A DNA stretch of 64,000 nucleotides from Porphyromonas sp. oral taxon 275 (GTDB lineage: Bacteria > Bacteroidota > Bacteroidia > Bacteroidales > Porphyromonadaceae): positions 1,612,001-1,676,000 of the forward strand of contig NZ_CP072333.1 of NCBI RefSeq assembly GCF_018127745.1. Reading direction: 5' to 3'. Within the stretch, counting starts at the first letter, position 1, and every line of letters begins with the position of its first letter. The notes under the pieces were generated by a model. That model was not told where the DNA came from and made no database searches. It worked only from the letters and a program-made list of their open reading frames with translations. Below are positions 18,512-27,193 of this stretch, piece by piece. Position numbers and translations under genes: made by a program.

Positions 18512-20055
18512 TGCACCGACGCTACACCGAGGCACGCCGCCTACTGCCTGCGCTCCTTCTGTCGCTGCTGCTCCTCTCCTCCTGCGGCCTCAGCCGCGGG
18601 CGTGGGACGAAGCTGCCCGATCCGCGCCAGCCGCTCAAGCGTGAGCTGCGCGCCGCTTGGCTCCCCACGATCTACAGGAGCGAATACGCCCAGCTCAGTC
18701 CCTACGATGCGGCCGACCTCCTGCTGCGCCGCGTCGAGACGCTGCACCAGCTCGGCTGCAACGCCCTCTTCTTCCAGGTGCGCGCCGAGGGGGATGCCTG
18801 GTACCCCAGCACCCTAGAGCCCTGGAGCAAGTACCTGACGGGGCACCAAGGGCAGGCTCCCGAGGAACCCTGGGACCCGCTGGAGCTGGTCCTCGAGGCC
18901 TGCCACGAGCGCGGCATGGAGCTCCACGCCTGGATCAACCCCTATCGCGGAGCCTCCAATGCCTCGACCGAACTAGCGCCGACCCACCCCGCACGCCGCT
19001 ACCCCGAGCTCTTCCTCCGCTACGGCGGGCAGCTCCTGATGAACCCCGGGCACCCGCAGAGCATCCCCTACATCACCAGCGTCGTCAAGAATCTGGTGAC
19101 GCGCTACGACCTCGACGGCCTGCACTTCGACGACTACTTCTACCCCTACCCTAAGGCGGGCGAGGAGCTGCAGGACGAGGAGACCTTCCGCGCCTATGGC
19201 CTCGGCAAGGGCTACGCCCGCGGTGAGAAGGCGCGCTGGCGTAGGGACAAGGTCAATGAGCTGATCCGCGCTACCCGCGAGACGCTCCTCGAGCTGAGGC
19301 CGTGGATGCGCTTCGGGGTAAGCCCCTTCGGCATCTACCGCAATGCCAGCAGCGCCCCTGAGGGCAGCCAGACGGCGGGCCTACAGTCCTACGATGACCT
19401 CTCGGCCGACGTCCTCTACTGGGCGCACGAGGGCTGGGTAGACTACGTCGTGCCGCAGGTCTACTGGAACCGCGGGCACAAGGTCGCCGACTACGACGTC
19501 CTCGTCCCCTGGTGGGCCGAGCAGCTCCCCCGTACGACGCAGCTCTATATCGGGCAGCACGTGGGGCGCACCATGGAGGGACGCCAGCTCGGGGAGAAGC
19601 TCCAGCTGAGCCGCCACTACGCCCAGGGCAATGTATGGTGGCCTGCCGACGACCTCCTGCGGAATGTGGGCGGCATCGGCGACAGTCTCTCCATCAGCTA
19701 CCAGCGCTACCCAGCGCTCCTGCCCGTACAGCACGGTGCTCTGGGCAAGACGAAGGCACCCGCAGCCCCCAGCCGTATCTGGCTGGAGGACGACCGAGAG
19801 GGCTTCAGCCTCTGCTGGGAGGATCGCCATCAGAAGGACGATCCCGAGAGCCCCTACCTCTATGTGGTCTACGCCTTCCCCCGCGGGGCGAAGGCCAGCA
19901 TCAAGGATCCCCGCTACATCCGTCAGATCTCGCGCAGCAGCCGCTACCGCCTGACGATCGACGAGCTGCTGGACGGGGAGCATCAGTTCCTCGTCACGGC
20001 GCTCAACCGCTTCTGGCAGGAGAGCAAGCCCCACAAGCTCAAGATACGTCCCTAG
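18511..20055 (+). CDS. Lipoprotein of the glycosyl-hydrolase-like 10 (GHL10/DUF187, YngK-type) family
   Basis: Predicted envelope lipoprotein of 514 aa with a TIM-barrel domain resembling glycoside hydrolases; the natural substrate of the family is poorly known. The ATG at 18511 gives a signal peptide with lipobox LLSSC (Cys near residue 25); an upstream in-frame ATG would lie inside cdsA and spoil it. Family blocks include ELRAAWLPTIYRSEY, NALFFQVRAEGDAWY, HAWINPYRG, DGLHFDDYFYPYP and WVDYVVPQVYWN. A fibronectin-like C-terminal region (about 415-514) follows. It is translationally linked to cdsA. Confidence 0.85.
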   Translation: MHRRYTEARRLLPALLLSLLLLSSCGLSRGRGTKLPDPRQPLKRELRAAWLPTIYRSEYAQLSPYDAADLLLRRVETLHQLGCNALFFQVRAEGDAWYPSTLEPWSKYLTGHQGQAPEEPWDPLELVLEACHERGMELHAWINPYRGASNASTELAPTHPARRYPELFLRYGGQLLMNPGHPQSIPYITSVVKNLVTRYDLDGLHFDDYFYPYPKAGEELQDEETFRAYGLGKGYARGEKARWRRDKVNELIRATRETLLELRPWMRFGVSPFGIYRNASSAPEGSQTAGLQSYDDLSADVLYWAHEGWVDYVVPQVYWNRGHKVADYDVLVPWWAEQLPRTTQLYIGQHVGRTMEGRQLGEKLQLSRHYAQGNVWWPADDLLRNVGGIGDSLSISYQRYPALLPVQHGALGKTKAPAAPSRIWLEDDREGFSLCWEDRHQKDDPESPYLYVVYAFPRGAKASIKDPRYIRQISRSSRYRLTIDELLDGEHQFLVTALNRFWQESKPHKLKIRP

Positions 20056-20205
20056 CAGGGCGGGGAGCCCCTCACTCCTTAGCTCCGGAGGCAGGCCGCG
20101 AAGCCAGTCAAAGGACGAGACTAAGCGCTCATTACGAGTTTCTTAACTCTCTTCCATCGTGCCAGGAGCCTAAGCAGAGCGCGCCGACAGCCCTCCGCCA
20201 GAGCT

Positions 20206-20293
20206 CTGATGGATATCCATCAAGGCGCTGACGGACGTCCCTCGCGCGCCTGACTGCCGTCCCTCAGAGAGCTGACAGATATCCCTCACACTC
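20206..20293 (+). repeat. 22-bp palindromic repeat array C (4 units)
   Basis: Cores start at 20212, 20234, 20256 and 20278, exactly 22 bp apart (GATATCCATCA, GACGTCCCTCG, GCCGTCCCTCA, GATATCCCTCA). A C/T-rich tail (CTCCCTCCCCCTTGG) follows. The gap 20056-20476 otherwise holds only the efp promoter; the part from 20056 to 20205 shows nothing I can assign. Confidence 0.88.
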
Positions 20294-20433
20294 CCTCCCC
20301 CTTGGGCCTCGGTTTCAGCAGCGTAGCTTCGCCCTCCACTCCAGTCCTAGGTAGGGCGGGGCTCCTAGAGGAGGCAAGGAGGTGCTGCGGCTTAGCCGAG
20401 GACGCGGCTCGGGGCTGGCTGGACGATTTTGCC

Positions 20434-20441
20434 TATTTTTG
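20434..20441 (+). promoter_or_regulatory. Promoter of efp
   Basis: TATTTTTG matches the -7 consensus, 35 bp upstream of the efp ATG, and is followed by an A-rich leader without a Shine-Dalgarno site. Confidence 0.55.
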
Positions 20442-20476
20442 TAGCGCAGAAGTAAACAACAACTTAATATATATCT

Positions 20477-21046
20477 ATGGCTACTACAGCAGATTTCCGC
20501 AACGGTATGTGCCTCGACATCGACGGGCAGTACTACTTCATCGTCGAGTTCCTCCACGTCAAGCCTGGGAAGGGCCCTGCCTTCGTTCGCTCCAAGCTCA
20601 AGAACATCGCCACGGGTCGTGTCATCGACAAGACCTGGAATAGCGGGGTCAAGGTCGAGGAGGTGCGCATCGAGCGCCGCCCCTACCAGTACCTCTACAA
20701 GGACGAGATGGGGCTGAACTTCATGCACCCTGAGACCTTCGAGCAGATCACCATCCCCGAGGCAGTCATCGACGGCGTGCAGTTCCTCAAGGACGGCGAC
20801 ATGGTAGAGGCTATGGTACATGCTGCTACGGAGACCGTACTGACCTGCGAGCTGCCCGCCCATGTCACGCTGCGCGTCACCTACACCGAGCCCGGCCTCA
20901 AGGGCGATACGGCGACCAACACGCTCAAGCCTGCTACCGTCGAGACGGGTGCTGAGGTACGCGTGCCCCTCTTCATCACCGAGGGCGAGCTGATCACCAT
21001 CGACACGCGTGACGGATCCTACGTAGGGCGCGTCAAGGAGGCCTAA
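20477..21046 (+). CDS. efp: Translation elongation factor P
   Basis: Rescues ribosomes stalled at polyproline runs by binding between the P and E sites. The 189-aa length and three beta-barrel domains fit the family. The tip loop reads KPGKGPAF with Lys at about residue 32, the position usually modified or left as Lys. The C-terminal domain has the conserved GD(T)[16 protein letters not shown] segment. No EpmA/B or EarP gene is in view. It stands alone between its own promoter and a strong hairpin terminator. Confidence 0.96.
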   Translation: MATTADFRNGMCLDIDGQYYFIVEFLHVKPGKGPAFVRSKLKNIATGRVIDKTWNSGVKVEEVRIERRPYQYLYKDEMGLNFMHPETFEQITIPEAVIDGVQFLKDGDMVEAMVHAATETVLTCELPAHVTLRVTYTEPGLKGDTATNTLKPATVETGAEVRVPLFITEGELITIDTRDGSYVGRVKEA

Positions 21047-21070
21047 GGACAAGGCTCCACAGCTAACCAG

Positions 21071-21104
21071 GACGCCCGACGAACCGATGGGTTCGCCGGG
21101 CGTC
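21071..21104 (+). terminator. Terminator of efp
   Basis: Long inverted repeat GACGCCCG(A)CGAACC / GGTTCG(C)CGGGCGTC with a short GAT-type loop, 25 bp past the efp stop. The following T-run is weak. Confidence 0.65.
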
Positions 21105-21124
21105 TTCGCATTCGAGAATATTCT

Positions 21125-21132
21125 TACCTTTG
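21125..21132 (+). promoter_or_regulatory. Promoter of the nanA-epimerase operon
   Basis: TACCTTTG matches the -7 consensus exactly and lies 83 bp upstream of the nanA ATG, directly after the efp terminator. Confidence 0.6.
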
Positions 21133-21215
21133 CCCCTAGCTGTGGGTAGCGCAGACAGGCGGGGGACTCCCCACCCTACTACCGACAGGCCGTAACTACA
21201 TTATTATATACAGCA

Positions 21216-22133
21216 ATGGCACATATCCAAGGGCTGCTCGTAGCCCCCTTCACGCCCTTCGACAAGAACGGCGACGTCAATCTCGAGCCTATCGCTCGCT
21301 ACGCAGAGATGCTGCACCGCAATGGCCTCAAGGGCGTCTTCATCAACGGCTCATCGGGTGAGGGCTACATGCTCAGCGACGAGGAGCGTATGCTCCTAGC
21401 CGAGAAGTGGGTCGAGGTAGCACCCAAGGACTTCAAGGTCATCGTCCACGTGGGCAGCACCAGCGTCCGCTCGGCGCATCGTCTGGCACAGCACGCCCAG
21501 AAGATCGGTGCCTGGGGGATCGGCTCCATGGCCTCGCCCTTCCCCAAGGTCGGCCGCATCGAGGAGCTCGTCAAGTACTGCGAAGAGATCGCTTCGGGTG
21601 CGCCCAATCTCCCCTTCTACTACTACCACATCCCTGTCTTCAACGGCGCCTACCTGCCGATGACGGACTTCCTGCAGGCGGTCGACGGCCGTATCCCCAA
21701 CTTCGCTGGGATCAAGTTCACCAACGAGAACCTCTATGAGTTCAACCAGTGCAAGCTCTACAAGGACGGCAAGTACGACCTGCTCCACGGCCTCGACGAG
21801 ACGCTGCTGGCAGGGCTTGCTGCCTGCGACGTACAGGGCGGTATCAGCGGTACGGCCAACTACTGCGGTAATGTGCTGGTAGGCGTCATCGAGGCCTTCC
21901 GCGCTGGTGACCTCGAGAAGGCACGTGAGCTGCAGAACTACAATCAGGACGTCATCAACGTCATCGCACGCTACCGCGGCAATATCGTCGCTGGCAAGCG
22001 CATCATGAAGCTCATGGGCCTCGACCTCGGGGGCAACCGCACGCCCTTCCGCAACATCACCGACGAGGAGGAGGCACAGATCAAGGCCGAGCTCGAGGCG
22101 ATCGACTTCTTCAACAAGGGCAACAAGCTCTAG
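21216..22133 (+). CDS. nanA: N-acetylneuraminate lyase
   Basis: Cleaves sialic acid to N-acetylmannosamine and pyruvate by a Schiff-base mechanism. The 305-aa TIM-barrel protein of the DHDPS family has the carboxylate-binding GSSGE (45-49), the catalytic Tyr in YYYHIP (135-140) and the Schiff-base Lys in AGIKFT (K167). The YYYHIP and NGSSGEGY blocks favour the lyase over dihydrodipicolinate synthase. The next gene, six bases on, is an N-acylglucosamine 2-epimerase, which handles the lyase product, so the pair is a sialic acid catabolic operon. Confidence 0.93.
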   Translation: MAHIQGLLVAPFTPFDKNGDVNLEPIARYAEMLHRNGLKGVFINGSSGEGYMLSDEERMLLAEKWVEVAPKDFKVIVHVGSTSVRSAHRLAQHAQKIGAWGIGSMASPFPKVGRIEELVKYCEEIASGAPNLPFYYYHIPVFNGAYLPMTDFLQAVDGRIPNFAGIKFTNENLYEFNQCKLYKDGKYDLLHGLDETLLAGLAACDVQGGISGTANYCGNVLVGVIEAFRAGDLEKARELQNYNQDVINVIARYRGNIVAGKRIMKLMGLDLGGNRTPFRNITDEEEAQIKAELEAIDFFNKGNKL

Positions 22134-22139
22134 AGCGAC

Positions 22140-23333
22140 GTGGGACAGATCAGCAACTACCTCCGCGCCACGCGTGACCGCTACCGTGAGGACCTAGTGG
22201 AGAATATCCTCCCCTTCTGGCTCCAGCACGGGCTCGACCGCAAGCACGGCGGCATCTACACCTGCGTAGATCGGGATGGGACGCTCATGGACACGACCAA
22301 GAGCGTATGGTTCCAGGGCCGCTTCGCCTTCGTCGCCTCCTTCGCCTACAATCAGATCGAGCAGCGCCCCGAGTGGCTCGAGGCCGCCCGTACGACCATC
22401 GAGTTCATCGAGCGGCACTGCTTCGACACGGATGGGCGTATGTTCTTCGAGGTCACGGAGGACGGCCGCGGCCTGCGTAGGCGCCGCTATGTCTTCAGTG
22501 AGAGCTTCGCGGCCATCGCCTTCAGCGAGTATGCCCTAGCCTCGGGAGACAAGCGCTATGCAGAGAAGGCCGTCCAGCTCTTCAAGGACATCCAGCGCTT
22601 CCTCACCACCCCCGGCATCCTCGAGCCCAAGTACACCGAGGAGCTCCAGGCACAGGGTCACTCCATCGTGATGATCCTGATCAATACGGCTAGCCGTATC
22701 CGTGAGGCGCTGCCCGACCCTGTGCTGGACGCGCAGATCGCCGAGTCGCTGGACAAGCTGGAGCGCTACTTCCTCCACCCCGAGTACAAGGCGCTGCTGG
22801 AGATGGTGGGCCCGAATGGGGAGTTCATCGACAGCCTCAGCGGTCGCCTCATCAACCCTGGGCACTGCATCGAGACGGCTTGGTTCATCCTCGAGGAGGC
22901 TAAGTATCGCGGGGGTGACAAGCACCTCATCGAGCTCGGCTGCAAGATCCTAGACTGGTCCTGGGACTGGGGCTGGGACGAGCTCTACGGTGGGATCATC
23001 AACTTCCGTGACTGCAAGGGCCTGCCCTGTCAGGACTACGCGCAGGACATGAAGTTCTGGTGGCCACAGACCGAGGCCGTCATCGCCACGCTCTACGCCT
23101 ATCAGATGACGGGTGAGGAGCGCTACCTGAAGATGCACCGACAGATCAGTGACTGGATGTACGCCCACCTCCCCGACCACGAGTACGGCGAGTGGTACGG
23201 CTACCTGCACCGCGATGGCTCGGTGGCGCAGCCTGCCAAGGGCAACCTCTTCAAGGGGCCCTTCCACATCCCCCGCATGATGATCAAGGGCTACCAGCTG
23301 TGTAGCGAGCTCCTCGCTGCAGAAGAGCGCTAG
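22140..23333 (+). CDS. N-acylglucosamine 2-epimerase (AGE family)
   Basis: Interconverts N-acetylmannosamine and N-acetylglucosamine, feeding sialic acid carbon into the GlcNAc pool. The 397-aa alpha/alpha-barrel protein has family blocks VWFQGRFAFV, GHSIVMILINTASRI, NPGHCIETAWFILEE with a likely catalytic His, and MKFWWPQTEAVIATLYAY. It starts at a GTG six bases after the nanA stop; no ATG gives the conserved N-terminus. Bacteroides fragilis is known to use this epimerase type instead of the phosphate-dependent NanE of E. coli. Confidence 0.9.
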   Translation: MGQISNYLRATRDRYREDLVENILPFWLQHGLDRKHGGIYTCVDRDGTLMDTTKSVWFQGRFAFVASFAYNQIEQRPEWLEAARTTIEFIERHCFDTDGRMFFEVTEDGRGLRRRRYVFSESFAAIAFSEYALASGDKRYAEKAVQLFKDIQRFLTTPGILEPKYTEELQAQGHSIVMILINTASRIREALPDPVLDAQIAESLDKLERYFLHPEYKALLEMVGPNGEFIDSLSGRLINPGHCIETAWFILEEAKYRGGDKHLIELGCKILDWSWDWGWDELYGGIINFRDCKGLPCQDYAQDMKFWWPQTEAVIATLYAYQMTGEERYLKMHRQISDWMYAHLPDHEYGEWYGYLHRDGSVAQPAKGNLFKGPFHIPRMMIKGYQLCSELLAAEER

Positions 23334-23360
23334 CCCACTGCCTCAAGCCCCTTAAATAGC

Positions 23361-23400
23361 TTCGCCCCTGTCTCCCTTCATCGAGGGAGGCAGGGGCGAA
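23361..23400 (+). terminator. Terminator of the nanA-epimerase operon
   Basis: Near-perfect inverted repeat TTCGCCCCTGTCTCCCT / AGGGAGGCAGGGGCGAA, 27 bp past the epimerase stop, followed by GTCCTTTA. Confidence 0.75.
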
Positions 23401-23559
23401 GTCCTTTATAGCAGGCGCTCAGCGAGCTAAGGCAGGGATCGGGGAGTCCTTAGACAAGGCGAAGAGAGGAGGGCTAAGCCGCAGACAAACAAGCGCTAAG
23501 CAGGACGGGAGGAAGCGCCCAGCAAGGGCTAAGGAGTTCCTAGGCTAAGCAAGCGCACC

Positions 23560-23625
23560 TTCCGAGCTATCCGTCACGGCGCCGACTGCTATCAGTCGTG
23601 CGGCTCAGGGACGGCAGTGCCGACT
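23560..23625 (+). repeat. 22-bp repeat array J (3 degenerate units)
   Basis: Degenerate cores start at 23566 (GCTATCCGTCA), 23588 (GCTATCAGTCG) and 23610 (GACGGCAGTGC), 22 bp apart. This is the most decayed array in the window. The gap 23334-23892 also contains the operon terminator, several GCTAAG words between 23415 and 23550, and the amidase promoter; I see no gene. Confidence 0.6.
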
Positions 23626-23794
23626 GCCCGAGCCTAGGGGGACGAGCGGCATGCCTTAGGGGGAGCTTCGCCCACCCTTGAGAGGCCGTGCGGGAGCCAC
23701 CGAAGGCTGGGGAGCACCTCGCCCTTGAGGCTACTTCCCTCCAGTACGGGCTGTCCCCTGAGCTCTAGGCGCGTCTTCCCTTTGGGAAAAGCCG

Positions 23795-23802
23795 TATCTT
23801 TG
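23795..23802 (+). promoter_or_regulatory. Promoter of the amidase gene
   Basis: TATCTTTG matches the -7 consensus and lies 90 bp upstream of the chosen amidase ATG. Confidence 0.55.
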
Positions 23803-23892
23803 TCGCACTACAATATATAAGCTATCCTGCACGCGAGCCCTCTGGACGCGTCCACGGTAGCACCCATCGTCATCAACAGGTATAGCTCAGCT

Positions 23893-25149
23893 ATGTGTCC
23901 TCGCTCTAGGTCAGCATCGCACGCGCTCCGTATGGGGCTCTTCATCTTCGTCCTCGGTCTGCTCTGCCCCCAGTGGGCGGATGCGCAGCGCCTATTCACC
24001 GTCGTCCTGGATGCAGGACACGGGGGCAAGGACTCGGGTACCGTAGGCAATGGAGGTAAGGAGAAGGACATCACGCTGGCCGTGGCCAAGCTCGTCGGGG
24101 CGAAGATCCAGGCTACCCACCCTGAGGTGCGCGTCCTCTACACGCGCCGTACCGACGTCTTCGTCGGGCTACAGGAGCGTGCGGACTTCGCCAACCGCAA
24201 CCAAGCCTCGATGATGCTCAGCATCCACGTCAATAGCGCCCCGTCCAAGAGCGTCTACGGCACCGAGACCTACGTCCTCGGCGTCGCCAAGCTCGCCAAT
24301 AACCTCAGCGTAGCGATGCGCGAGAACAAGGCCATGCTCCTGGAGAGCGACTATAAGACGACCTACCGAGGCTTCGACCCGACCTCGACGGAGAGCTACA
24401 TCATGTTTGACCTCATGCAGGACGCCTACTTCAACAAGAGTATTGACCTGGCGAACCATATACAGCGGCACTACCGCCGCTCAGGCCGCTACAGCCGCGG
24501 CGTGCGTCAGGACATCCTCTGGGTACTCAGCCAGTCCGCTATGCCCAGTGTGCTCACCGAGATCGGCTTCCTCTCCAACGCCAGCGAGGCCACCTACATG
24601 CTCTCCGCCCAGGGGCAGGAGGAGCTCGCCAGCTCCATCGCGGGAGCCTTCTCCAGCTACTACGCCGCCTGGCGCGGCAAGGCCAGCCCCCGCAGTGCCC
24701 GACGCGAGAGCGCCACGACGGCCCCCGAGCCCGAGGCCGAGCCCAGCACTCAGGTCGAGGATACGGCTGATAGCATCACGGCTCATCCCGCCAAGTCCAG
24801 TAGCCCGAGCCCTGCTCGTAGCGAGCGCAGCAGCTCCAGCTCCTCAGCCAGCTCCAGCGTCGCCACAAAGGTCAAGGAGGCCTTCAAGAAGCAGCCCGAG
24901 GCCAAGCTCACCGAGGGTCTACACTACCGCGTGCAGTTCCTCTCCTCCCCCGAGAAGATCGACACCAAGGACGCGCGCTTCCGCCGCTTCCCCCAGCCCA
25001 TCGAACGACAGCAGGCGGGTAAGGCTTATATCTACCTACTACCCGCCTGCAAGACCAAGGCCGAAGCCCAAGCTCAGATCAAAGCGCTACCTAAGGCCTA
25101 CCAGGATGCCTACATCGTCCCCTACAAGGGCTCGCAGCGCCTGCGCTAG
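23893..25149 (+). CDS. N-acetylmuramoyl-L-alanine amidase (Amidase_3, AmiC-type) with C-terminal SPOR-like region
   Basis: Periplasmic zinc enzyme that cuts the bond between muramic acid and the stem peptide, used in daughter-cell separation. In the 418-aa protein a signal peptide ends near WADAQ (about residue 31). The catalytic domain (35-265) has zinc ligands H43 (LDAGHGG), E57 and H112 (SIHVNSA) and the catalytic Glu in VLTEIGFLSN. A Ser/Pro/Ala-rich linker (about 270-330) leads to a C-terminal domain (about 340-415, YRVQFLSSPEKI) resembling SPOR domains that bind denuded glycan. Translation could start instead at Met14. Confidence 0.9.
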   Translation: MCPRSRSASHALRMGLFIFVLGLLCPQWADAQRLFTVVLDAGHGGKDSGTVGNGGKEKDITLAVAKLVGAKIQATHPEVRVLYTRRTDVFVGLQERADFANRNQASMMLSIHVNSAPSKSVYGTETYVLGVAKLANNLSVAMRENKAMLLESDYKTTYRGFDPTSTESYIMFDLMQDAYFNKSIDLANHIQRHYRRSGRYSRGVRQDILWVLSQSAMPSVLTEIGFLSNASEATYMLSAQGQEELASSIAGAFSSYYAAWRGKASPRSARRESATTAPEPEAEPSTQVEDTADSITAHPAKSSSPSPARSERSSSSSSASSSVATKVKEAFKKQPEAKLTEGLHYRVQFLSSPEKIDTKDARFRRFPQPIERQQAGKAYIYLLPACKTKAEAQAQIKALPKAYQDAYIVPYKGSQRLR

Positions 25150-25200
25150 CCCGCTCACCCACATTCATCCGATTCATCACTACTGCTCAGCCCGCTCTAT

Positions 25201-26079
25201 ATGAAGTTCAAGAAAGAAGTACAGATAGGTCTCCTCACCGTCCTAGCCCTCGTCCTCGGCTACATCGGGATCAACTACCTCAAGGGGATCGAGATCTTCA
25301 AGAAGACGACGACCTACTACGCACACTTCGATAACCTCAACAGCGTCACCGTCGCGACGCCCGTCATCGTCAGTGGCTTCAAGGTCGGCTCGGTGCGTGA
25401 AGTGCGCTTCGACTACAACCGAGGCTACGGCGCGACCGTAGAGCTAGCGCTGGACCCCCACGTACGCGTCAGCTCCAAGAGCGTCGTCAAGATCAAGATG
25501 AACCCTCTGAGTGGCTCCGAGCTCGTCCTCACCATCGACGGCCACGATCCCCGCACCCTCTCCGACGGCGACACCATCTCCAGCGTCTCCCCCGCAGGCG
25601 ACCTGCTGTCCATAGCGACAGATCAGATCCTCCCCGCCGTCAACAACATGATGCCCACCATCACGCAGACCCTCGTCCGCCTGGACACGCTGCTGCACGA
25701 CAAGAGTATCGACAGCGTGCTCCTAGCCCTCAAGGGATCCTCCATGCAGCTGCATGCGATGATGGCTGCCCTCAACCAATCCAGCCAGAGCCTCAAGCCC
25801 GTGATGGACAACGTGCATGGCCTCACCGGCAACCTCCACGCCTTCAGCGCACAGCTCACCCAGCTCAAGCTCGACTCCATGATGCAGCATCTCAACGAGA
25901 CGACGCGCCAGCTGCAGCAGGTCACGGCACAGCTCCGCAGCAAGGACAACACGGCAGGGCTCCTGCTCAGCGACCCCAGCCTCTACAACCGTCTGGATAG
26001 CCTGGTGAACAATGCCGACCGCCTGATGCGTGACCTCAAGGAGAACCCCAAGCGCTACGTACACTTCTCCGTCTTCTAG
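25201..26079 (+). CDS. MCE (MlaD-type) family protein
   Basis: MCE proteins form hexameric rings that carry lipids between membranes with an Mla-type ABC transporter. The 292-aa protein has one N-terminal membrane anchor (about 10-28) and an MCE domain (about 36-118, with GLKVGSV-like SGFKVGSVREV and NPLSGSELVLTI). A long, mostly helical C-terminal part (about 140-280) would form the coiled-coil needle or tail. The ATPase and permease partners are not adjacent. It lies 51 bp after the amidase and 37 bp before the SDR gene. Confidence 0.88.
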   Translation: MKFKKEVQIGLLTVLALVLGYIGINYLKGIEIFKKTTTYYAHFDNLNSVTVATPVIVSGFKVGSVREVRFDYNRGYGATVELALDPHVRVSSKSVVKIKMNPLSGSELVLTIDGHDPRTLSDGDTISSVSPAGDLLSIATDQILPAVNNMMPTITQTLVRLDTLLHDKSIDSVLLALKGSSMQLHAMMAALNQSSQSLKPVMDNVHGLTGNLHAFSAQLTQLKLDSMMQHLNETTRQLQQVTAQLRSKDNTAGLLLSDPSLYNRLDSLVNNADRLMRDLKENPKRYVHFSVF

Positions 26080-26116
26080 CCCCGCCTAGACCGTCCCTAC
26101 GCTATAGAGCTAGACC

Positions 26117-27136
26117 ATGAGCAGCACACCCCGCCTACTGATCACCGGCTCCTCGGGCTTCATCGGCAGCCATATGCTGCGCGAGGCTCGGGCTGCCGGC
26201 TACGAGCTCTGGGTAGCCGTACGCGCTGGCGCCCAGCTGGAGCGCCTCAAGCGCGAGGGCATACGCTACGTGGAGGTCGACTACTACGACGCCGAGCAGA
26301 TGCGCTCGGCCTTCCACGCCCTCAGCGCCCACTACCCAGGCGAGCCCCTGTGGCACTACGTCATCCACAACGCGGGCATCACCAAGACGGCACGCCTCGA
26401 GGAGTTCCAGGAGGTCAACGCCGAGCATACGCTGCGCCTGCTGTCGGCGCTCATCGACCTGCCGCAGCCGCCCGAGCGCTTCGTCCTGATGAGTAGCCTC
26501 AGCAGCTACGGCGACATCCACCGCGACGACACGCCGCTACGCGCTGACGATCCGCAGCGCCCGACGACGCGCTACGGCCGCAGCAAGTGCCTGGCGGAGC
26601 ACTACACCGAGCAGTCGGGCCTCCCCTTCACCATCCTCCTGCCCACAGGCGTCTACGGCCCTGGGGACAAGGACTACCTGATGTCCCTGCGTGGGATCGC
26701 TGGCGGCATCAACGCTATGGCGGGCTGCCAGACGCAGTACCTGACCTTCGTCCACGGCGCCGATGTGGCTCGTGCCGCGCTGCACGTCCTCTCTCGGCCC
26801 GAGGCTGAGGGCGAGCGCTACATCGTCTCCGACGGCGCTACCTATACGGATATAGAGTACGGGCGGCTCGTCCAGCGTCTGCTAGGACGCCGCCGCGTGC
26901 TGCACCTACGCGTCCCGCTACCGCTGCTGTGGGGCGTCTGTCAGCTCGGCTCGCTCTGGGCGCGGCTCAGCGGAAAGGTCACGCCCCTGAATAGGGACAA
27001 GTACCCGATCCTGGCCCAGCGCAACTGGCGCTGCGATCCCTCCCCGCTGCTGGCTCTGGGCTGGCAGCCGCGCTACGACCTCGAGGAAGGTCTCCGAGAT
27101 ACCCTAGAGGTAGCCCGAGCCCAAGGGCTCCTCTAG
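26117..27136 (+). CDS. NAD-dependent epimerase/dehydratase (extended SDR)
   Basis: The 339-aa Rossmann-fold protein has the nucleotide motif TGSSGFIGS (about 10-18) and the catalytic pair in YGRSK (Tyr and Lys, near residue 153), with the active-site Ser in MSSLSSYG. The C-terminal half varies among substrates and resembles sugar-nucleotide or 3-beta-hydroxysteroid-dehydrogenase-like members; the exact substrate cannot be named. It follows the MCE gene by 37 bp and precedes the beta-galactosidase by 57 bp. Confidence 0.85.
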   Translation: MSSTPRLLITGSSGFIGSHMLREARAAGYELWVAVRAGAQLERLKREGIRYVEVDYYDAEQMRSAFHALSAHYPGEPLWHYVIHNAGITKTARLEEFQEVNAEHTLRLLSALIDLPQPPERFVLMSSLSSYGDIHRDDTPLRADDPQRPTTRYGRSKCLAEHYTEQSGLPFTILLPTGVYGPGDKDYLMSLRGIAGGINAMAGCQTQYLTFVHGADVARAALHVLSRPEAEGERYIVSDGATYTDIEYGRLVQRLLGRRRVLHLRVPLPLLWGVCQLGSLWARLSGKVTPLNRDKYPILAQRNWRCDPSPLLALGWQPRYDLEEGLRDTLEVARAQGLL

Positions 27137-27193
27137 TCCCCCACCGCAAGAATACACAATAGATATACCATCCAAAACGTCTACTACACCGAC